The translations under genes and the position numbers were made by a program. A stretch of DNA of 38,059 nt. It comes from an uncultured Prevotellaceae bacterium (GTDB lineage Bacteria; Bacteroidota; Bacteroidia; Bacteroidales; Bacteroidaceae). Below are positions 34,576 to 38,059 of this stretch, piece by piece (position 1 is the first letter of the stretch; each line of letters opens with the position of its first letter). The DNA is taken from contig ONMI01000018.1 of assembly GCA_900318915.1 (NCBI GenBank), positions 1 to 38,059 on the forward strand, given 5' to 3'. Below the pieces are notes generated by a model. That model did no database searches, was not told the DNA's origin, and saw only the letters and a list, made by a program, of their open reading frames with translations.

Positions 34576-36033
34576 ATGGATATGGTTATGGAACAGAAAC
34601 TTATTGCGAGAGACAGAGAGCGCTCTATGTTACGCGACTGCATGGAGTCAGACCGTTCGGAATTTGTTGTCGTTTATGGAAGAAGACGTGTGGGAAAGAC
34701 ATTTCTCATAGACCAGTACTTCAAGATGGATTATGATTTCAGTTTCGTGGGTTCGCATCGTTCCACGCAGAGGGTTCAACTACGTAACTTTGGGAAAGCT
34801 ATGAAACAGTATGTGGGGTTGAAGACTGTTCCAAAGTACACTGACTGGTTTGATGCCTTTGATGCACTGGAGGAACATCTGAGCAATCTTCCAGCCAACA
34901 GGAAGAAAGTCGTGTTTTTCGACGAGATGCCTTGGATAGACACACAAAAGTCAGATTTTGTTGAAGCATTGGAGAACTTTTGGAACGGTTGGGCTAATCG
35001 TCGGAACGATATTGTTTTTGTAGGGTCTGGCTCGGCCACATCGTGGATGGTTGACAAACTGATTGAAAATCAAGGTGGTCTTCACGCCCGTATCACTGCA
35101 AACATTTATCTACGTCCCTTCAACCTTAAAGAGACGGAAGAGTACTTGCGTTCTCATCACTGCAAATGGGATCGATATCAGATAGCACAGTGCTACATGC
35201 TCTTTGGCGGAGTCCCTTTCTACCTTAGTCTTCTGAAAACGAGTCAAAGCCTTGTACAAAATGTTGACCGACTGTGTTTTGCACCGAATGCCCCTCTCCG
35301 AATAGAATTTGAGGAACTATATACGGCACTTTTCAAGCATGCTGACCAGTACATCTCAGTGGTAAAAACTCTCAGTCAACACAAAGAAGGCATGACCCGG
35401 AACGACTTGATGAAGACTCTGAAAATAGAGGGCCGCAATCTCACTGCTGTACTTCGTAATCTGGAACGCTGCGACTTCATCGCCAAAATGGCTCGTTTCC
35501 CTAACAAGTCAACCGATACCATTTACAGGCTGGTTGACTTTTACACTTTATTTTATTATAAGTTCCTTTCCGAAGACCTGTCGGGCGATGAACTGTGGTG
35601 GAGCCATAATTTCCAGTCACACAGTGTAGAAGCCTGGATGGGCAGGGCATTCGAACTGCTTTGCCTCTGCCATGTAGGGCAGATAAAGAGGGCGCTTGGT
35701 ATTTCCGGAATGGCAACTAACGTTTCCTCATGGCGGCTATTGGCAGACAAGTCCAATCAAGACCCTGCTAGGAGGGAAGGTGCACAGATTGACCTTATTA
35801 TTGATCGTGCCGACCGTATGATACACCTTTGTGAGATGAAGTTTTGCGTCGGACCTTATGAGTTAAAGGATGCATACGAAAAGAAACTACGCCAGCGGAT
35901 GACAATTTTCCGTGAGGTCACAAAATGTAAAAAAGCATTGGTGAATACTTTTGTCACGACATTCGGCGTGGCAGACGGAATGCACAAGAGCATCGTAAAC
36001 AATGAAGTGACATTAGATGAACTTTTCAATTGA
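34576..36033 (+). CDS. ATPase_2-family ATPase with DUF234 nuclease-like C-terminus
   Basis: 485 residues from the ATG at 34576; an upstream TTG extension is rejected because it crosses the -7 element, and ATG 34588 is an alternative. Walker A GRRRVGKT (35-42) follows the family phrase EFVVVYGRRRVGKTFLI. Walker B is VVFFDEMPW (D116, E117), and a sensor region reads FVGSGSAT. After a winged-helix-like middle (about 270-330) comes DUF234, with a PD-(D/E)XK-like arrangement: GAQIDLIIDR (D406) and LCEMKF (E420, K422). Such single-copy archaeal/bacterial ATPases are common and of unknown role, some suspected in mobile-element or stress biology. Here it is monocistronic, between two lipoprotein genes. 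Confidence 0.88.
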   Translation: MDMVMEQKLIARDRERSMLRDCMESDRSEFVVVYGRRRVGKTFLIDQYFKMDYDFSFVGSHRSTQRVQLRNFGKAMKQYVGLKTVPKYTDWFDAFDALEEHLSNLPANRKKVVFFDEMPWIDTQKSDFVEALENFWNGWANRRNDIVFVGSGSATSWMVDKLIENQGGLHARITANIYLRPFNLKETEEYLRSHHCKWDRYQIAQCYMLFGGVPFYLSLLKTSQSLVQNVDRLCFAPNAPLRIEFEELYTALFKHADQYISVVKTLSQHKEGMTRNDLMKTLKIEGRNLTAVLRNLERCDFIAKMARFPNKSTDTIYRLVDFYTLFYYKFLSEDLSGDELWWSHNFQSHSVEAWMGRAFELLCLCHVGQIKRALGISGMATNVSSWRLLADKSNQDPARREGAQIDLIIDRADRMIHLCEMKFCVGPYELKDAYEKKLRQRMTIFREVTKCKKALVNTFVTTFGVADGMHKSIVNNEVTLDELFN

Positions 36034-36086
36034 AATGGAGAGGTTCTTTGATCATTGGGAAATAGAGACGATTCACATAAACGACT

Positions 36087-36710
36087 ATGAAGAAAATACT
36101 GCTTTTTGTGGCTGCCCTGGCTGTATGGGCGGCTTGTGAGAACAAACCTGCGGGGACTGTGGTTAGCGGGGTGGGTTCGCCTGATACAGCGTCTGTGGCT
36201 CAGGAGAACCGTCAGGACCGTACCGATGAGCCACGTGAGACCAATTATTTCCCGGCCATCGACCGCTATCTGGTGAATGTGTTCGGCAAGCGCTATGCCG
36301 GGGGCGAGCATTGCGTGCCCATCCACTCGGTAGTGAGCGTGGACGAGCGAAACAGTGAGGATATACTGGTGTGGGGCGACTTCTGGGTGTTCAACTACGA
36401 CCTGGCGGGCGACACGCTGAAATGCGTCTCCGGGGGCAGCCACGCAGGACTGATGCACATCAGGCAGACGGAGAAGGGTTTCGAGGCGACGGGATTTGAC
36501 GCGGTGGAGGATGGCTCCCGCTACCTGCCGTCGGCCAAGAGGATCTTCGGCAAGAAGTATGAGGCGTTTCATGCCATCAACAGCGATGCTGAGGCCCGCG
36601 AGCGCCTGAGGGCCGAGGGCCTGGCCGTCTATGCCAAGAGGCATGGCCTCGGCGCCGCACTGTATCAGGACTATGGCTGGCCGGCGAAGAAACTGCCGCC
36701 GGTGGAGTGA
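36087..36710 (+). CDS. Putative lipoprotein, unknown function
   Basis: 207 residues. The signal peptide MKKILLFVAALAVWAAC ends in a lipobox-like WAAC (weak at -3), with ENKP after the Cys. A disordered linker (about 20-50) precedes a globular domain with the phrases YFPAIDRYLVNVFGKRYAGG and ILVWGDFWVFNYDLAGDTLK, reminiscent of small periplasmic cystatin/NTF2-like folds, but I cannot assign it. It starts 53 nt after the ATPase stop, so cotranscription with it is possible. GC-rich, host-like codon use. Confidence 0.75.
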   Translation: MKKILLFVAALAVWAACENKPAGTVVSGVGSPDTASVAQENRQDRTDEPRETNYFPAIDRYLVNVFGKRYAGGEHCVPIHSVVSVDERNSEDILVWGDFWVFNYDLAGDTLKCVSGGSHAGLMHIRQTEKGFEATGFDAVEDGSRYLPSAKRIFGKKYEAFHAINSDAEARERLRAEGLAVYAKRHGLGAALYQDYGWPAKKLPPVE

Positions 36711-36813
36711 TTACAGGGAATGGGAAGTGGATAATGGTTATGATGGCAATGATGAAAGAAGTCTGATGAGATGAAGAAAATGTTATGAAAAGTTAAGACC
36801 CAGCAATAAAATG

Positions 36814-36867
36814 CGTTTTATTTGGCTGCGAAGAAAACAATCGCTAAATTCGCAGCTGAATAAAACG
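36814..36867. repeat. 19-bp imperfect inverted repeat next to the REP pair
   Basis: 36814-36832 pairs with 36849-36867 at 17 of 19 positions (CGTTTTATT ... GCTGCGAA), with a 16-nt loop. It could be the terminator of the lipoprotein gene or an outer element of the REP cluster. The phrase ATAAAACGGGA at its right edge recurs at 37737-37747 on the far side of the RAYT gene. Confidence 0.55.
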
Positions 36868-36928
36868 GGAATCAAGGGGACAGGTTTTTGATTCCTCGGA
36901 AGAATCAAAAACCTGTCCCCTTGATTCC
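36868..36928. repeat. REP inverted pair (BIME-like) at the 3' end of the RAYT gene
   Basis: Perfect 27-bp arms (36868-36894 and 36902-36928; arm begins GGAATCAAGGGGACAGG) are separated by 7 nt. The right arm includes the end of the transposase gene, whose last codons read G-I-K-G-T-G-F-stop from the repeat. Confidence 0.92.
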
Positions 36929-37708
36929 TTTGTAGATTTGTGTGTATGAAAGACCTGTGACTCGTGACATTTGTCGTGGTCCGACACCTAGTTCCGACAT
37001 CACTTCCCGGGCGATTTCTTTCTGCCTTTCTTTTGAGAATAACTGAAAATCTGCCATGCCTTTTATTCCGCATTTTGTCATAATCATTTGCCGAACCGTT
37101 TCATCGGCTATGATCTTACGTCCATCCAAATCCATGCAAACAACGTTCTCAGGTAGAGGCATATTCACCCAGGCTGTGAGCTCGTCAAATCCGAATCTGT
37201 TGATGGCGGCTTGAGTATGGCATACCGATACTGCAGATTTGCCAAGATAATCGTTTCTCCAACTGCTATACTCATATTCCTCAGCTTTAGATACCAGACC
37301 TGCCTTTACAGGATTCTGATGGATATAACGGAAGAGCGTCATATAATACTCGGGGCCGTTGCATGGCTCGCTCTTGAACCGGTCCTGAAACAAATGGCCG
37401 ATTCGTCCATACTTCTTATTGTAGAAAAGAGCATAGCTCGCTGCTATTGACTTCACCACCTCTCCCAAATCCCACTCCTTCTCGCGTAACAAAAGATGTA
37501 TATGGTTCGGCATCAAGCAGTAAGCATGGATATGGGAAGTACATATCCGAGAAGAATGGTCGTCAGCCAATCTCGTTTGCACGGTTGACAATATTTTTAT
37601 GAAGGCCCAATAGTCATCTGGTTCTTCAAAAATGTCTTGACGGTTTATACCACGTAACATCACGTGATATATGCCCGTTCCGCTTCGTTCTCTACCTTTC
37701 CTTGGCAT
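36905..37708 (-). CDS. REP-associated tyrosine transposase (RAYT, Y1 family)
   Basis: 267 residues. The Y1/HUH nuclease core is present: TGIYHVMLRGINRQDIFEE near the start, the HUH pair in CLMPNHIHLLL (H-I-H), and the tyrosine helix region SIAASYALFYNKKYGRIGHLFQDRFKSE-type sequence with the catalytic Tyr, then YYMTLFRYIHQNPVKAGL. The C-terminal third (about 190-267) is a helical DNA-binding-like region with QMSRVTGLSYTQIYKGIKG. RAYTs nick and rejoin single-stranded REP hairpins and are thought to spread them. The gene is flanked by perfect REP pairs, and its final codons fall inside one arm. All key residues look intact, so it may be active. Confidence 0.93.
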   Translation of the reverse strand: MPRKGRERSGTGIYHVMLRGINRQDIFEEPDDYWAFIKILSTVQTRLADDHSSRICTSHIHAYCLMPNHIHLLLREKEWDLGEVVKSIAASYALFYNKKYGRIGHLFQDRFKSEPCNGPEYYMTLFRYIHQNPVKAGLVSKAEEYEYSSWRNDYLGKSAVSVCHTQAAINRFGFDELTAWVNMPLPENVVCMDLDGRKIIADETVRQMIMTKCGIKGMADFQLFSKERQKEIAREVMSELGVGPRQMSRVTGLSYTQIYKGIKGTGF

Positions 37709-37778
37709 AACAAAATCCCGCCTTTAGCCTTTTTACATAAAACGGGAAAAGGTACTATTTATTGCAAAAGGAATCTAA

Positions 37779-37862
37779 GAATCAAGGGGACAGAATCAGG
37801 GGGAATCAGGGGGACAGGTTTTTGATTCTTCCAAGGAATCAAAAACCTGTCCCCCTGATTCC
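37779..37862. repeat. REP inverted pair upstream of the RAYT gene, with extra partial unit
   Basis: Perfect 27-bp arms (37802-37828 and 37836-37862) are separated by TTCCAAG. They match the other pair except GGAATCAGGG for GGAATCAAGG in both arms. The paired change on both arms suggests that hairpin structure is maintained. A partial unit GAATCAAGGGGACAG (37779-37793) precedes it. Confidence 0.92.
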
Positions 37863-37916
37863 GGCCACTTCAAAGATGCCTATGACCCCGAATTAACACC
37901 TTTTTAACACCCAGAT

Positions 37917-37956
37917 AAATAAAAACACCTTGCAAATCAACGACTTACAAGGTGTT
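37917..37956 (-). terminator. Terminator of tRNA-Leu
   Basis: On the minus strand a 9-bp stem (AACACCTTG at 37924-37932 pairing with 37948-37956) is followed by a T-rich tract (TTTTTATTTAT). It starts 6 nt past the tRNA end. Confidence 0.85.
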
Positions 37957-37961
37957 CTGCG

Positions 37962-38043
37962 TACCCAGAGCCGGGGTCGAACCGGCACGGGTTGCCCCAC
38001 TGGTGTTTGAGACCAGCGCGTCTACCGATTCCGCCATCTGGGC
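37962..38043 (-). tRNA. tRNA-Leu(CAA)
   Basis: On the minus strand the acceptor arms GCCCAGA and TCTGGGT pair (one G-T), with A as the discriminator base. The anticodon stem CTGGT/ACCAG encloses CTCAAAC, giving anticodon CAA for codon UUG. The long variable arm (TGGGGCAACCCG) and T arm (GGTTCGACCCC) are typical of leucine tRNA. 82 nt without an encoded CCA. Confidence 0.93.
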
Positions 38044-38059
38044 ATCAATGCGGCTGCAA

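Overview
The window looks like a chromosome segment of a Bacteroidales bacterium, most likely a Prevotella/Segatella relative. The support is indirect but consistent: Bacteroidetes-type promoters (a TAnnTTTG -7 element, several with a TTG/TTTG -33 element 19-20 nt upstream), an aspartate-rich export signal after a lipoprotein cysteine, BspA-type leucine-rich repeats, GLUG and FISUMP domains, and a shared C-terminal tag (W/F-[YFH]-x-[LI]-x-G ... G-[VIL]-Y-I ... [KR]) on four exported proteins. The flanks are GC-rich with strong G/C in third codon positions. The stretch from about 23.8 to 32.4 kb is visibly AT-richer and has different codon use, which suggests acquired DNA.

Layout. 1-1689: 3' part of a secreted LRR protein. 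1775-4114 (-): polynucleotide phosphorylase, convergent with it across a bidirectional terminator. 4291-6374 (-): an RprX/RprY-like two-component pair overlapping by ATGA. 6375-7299: a gene-free stretch with a 43-bp tandem array, a diverged inverted array of 42-bp period, and small hairpins. 7300-20042: a three-gene operon for a 3583-residue surface protein, a lipoprotein and a GLUG protein. 20123-22179 (-): a secreted tagged protein and a coupled 65-residue protein. 22180-22861: gene-free, full of small palindromes. 22862-23472: a small gene and an HTH regulator transcribed divergently from two well-formed promoters.

23521-32388 is a defence cassette: a small unknown gene, two C5-cytosine methyltransferases, a stand-alone B3/EcoRII-N-like protein, an EVE-like + AAA+ McrB-type GTPase, a cytoplasmic FISUMP protein, a McrC/LlaJI.R2-like DUF2357-PD-(D/E)XK nuclease, and a CoiA-like nuclease-fold gene that appears frameshifted. 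The set of two m5C methyltransferases, B3 recognition, McrB-type motor and DUF2357 nuclease matches the LlaJI class of GTP-dependent restriction-modification. Here the B3 module is a separate protein, the motor carries an EVE-like reader instead, and a FISUMP gene sits between motor and nuclease.

32617-38043 holds a small membrane protein, an AlbA_2/winged-helix pseudogene made by an internal deletion, two lipoproteins, an ATPase_2/DUF234 protein, a RAYT (REP-associated Y1 transposase) with 27-bp REP inverted repeats, one of which supplies the transposase's last codons, and tRNA-Leu(CAA) with its terminator.

My strongest candidates for something undescribed are (1) the split LlaJI-like system with its FISUMP insertion, (2) a family of intergenic mini-hairpins whose stems differ in sequence but whose loops all obey C-GNA-G, and (3) the symmetric repeat element upstream of the giant-protein operon. 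All coordinates and motifs were read by eye; no homology search or composition calculation was run.
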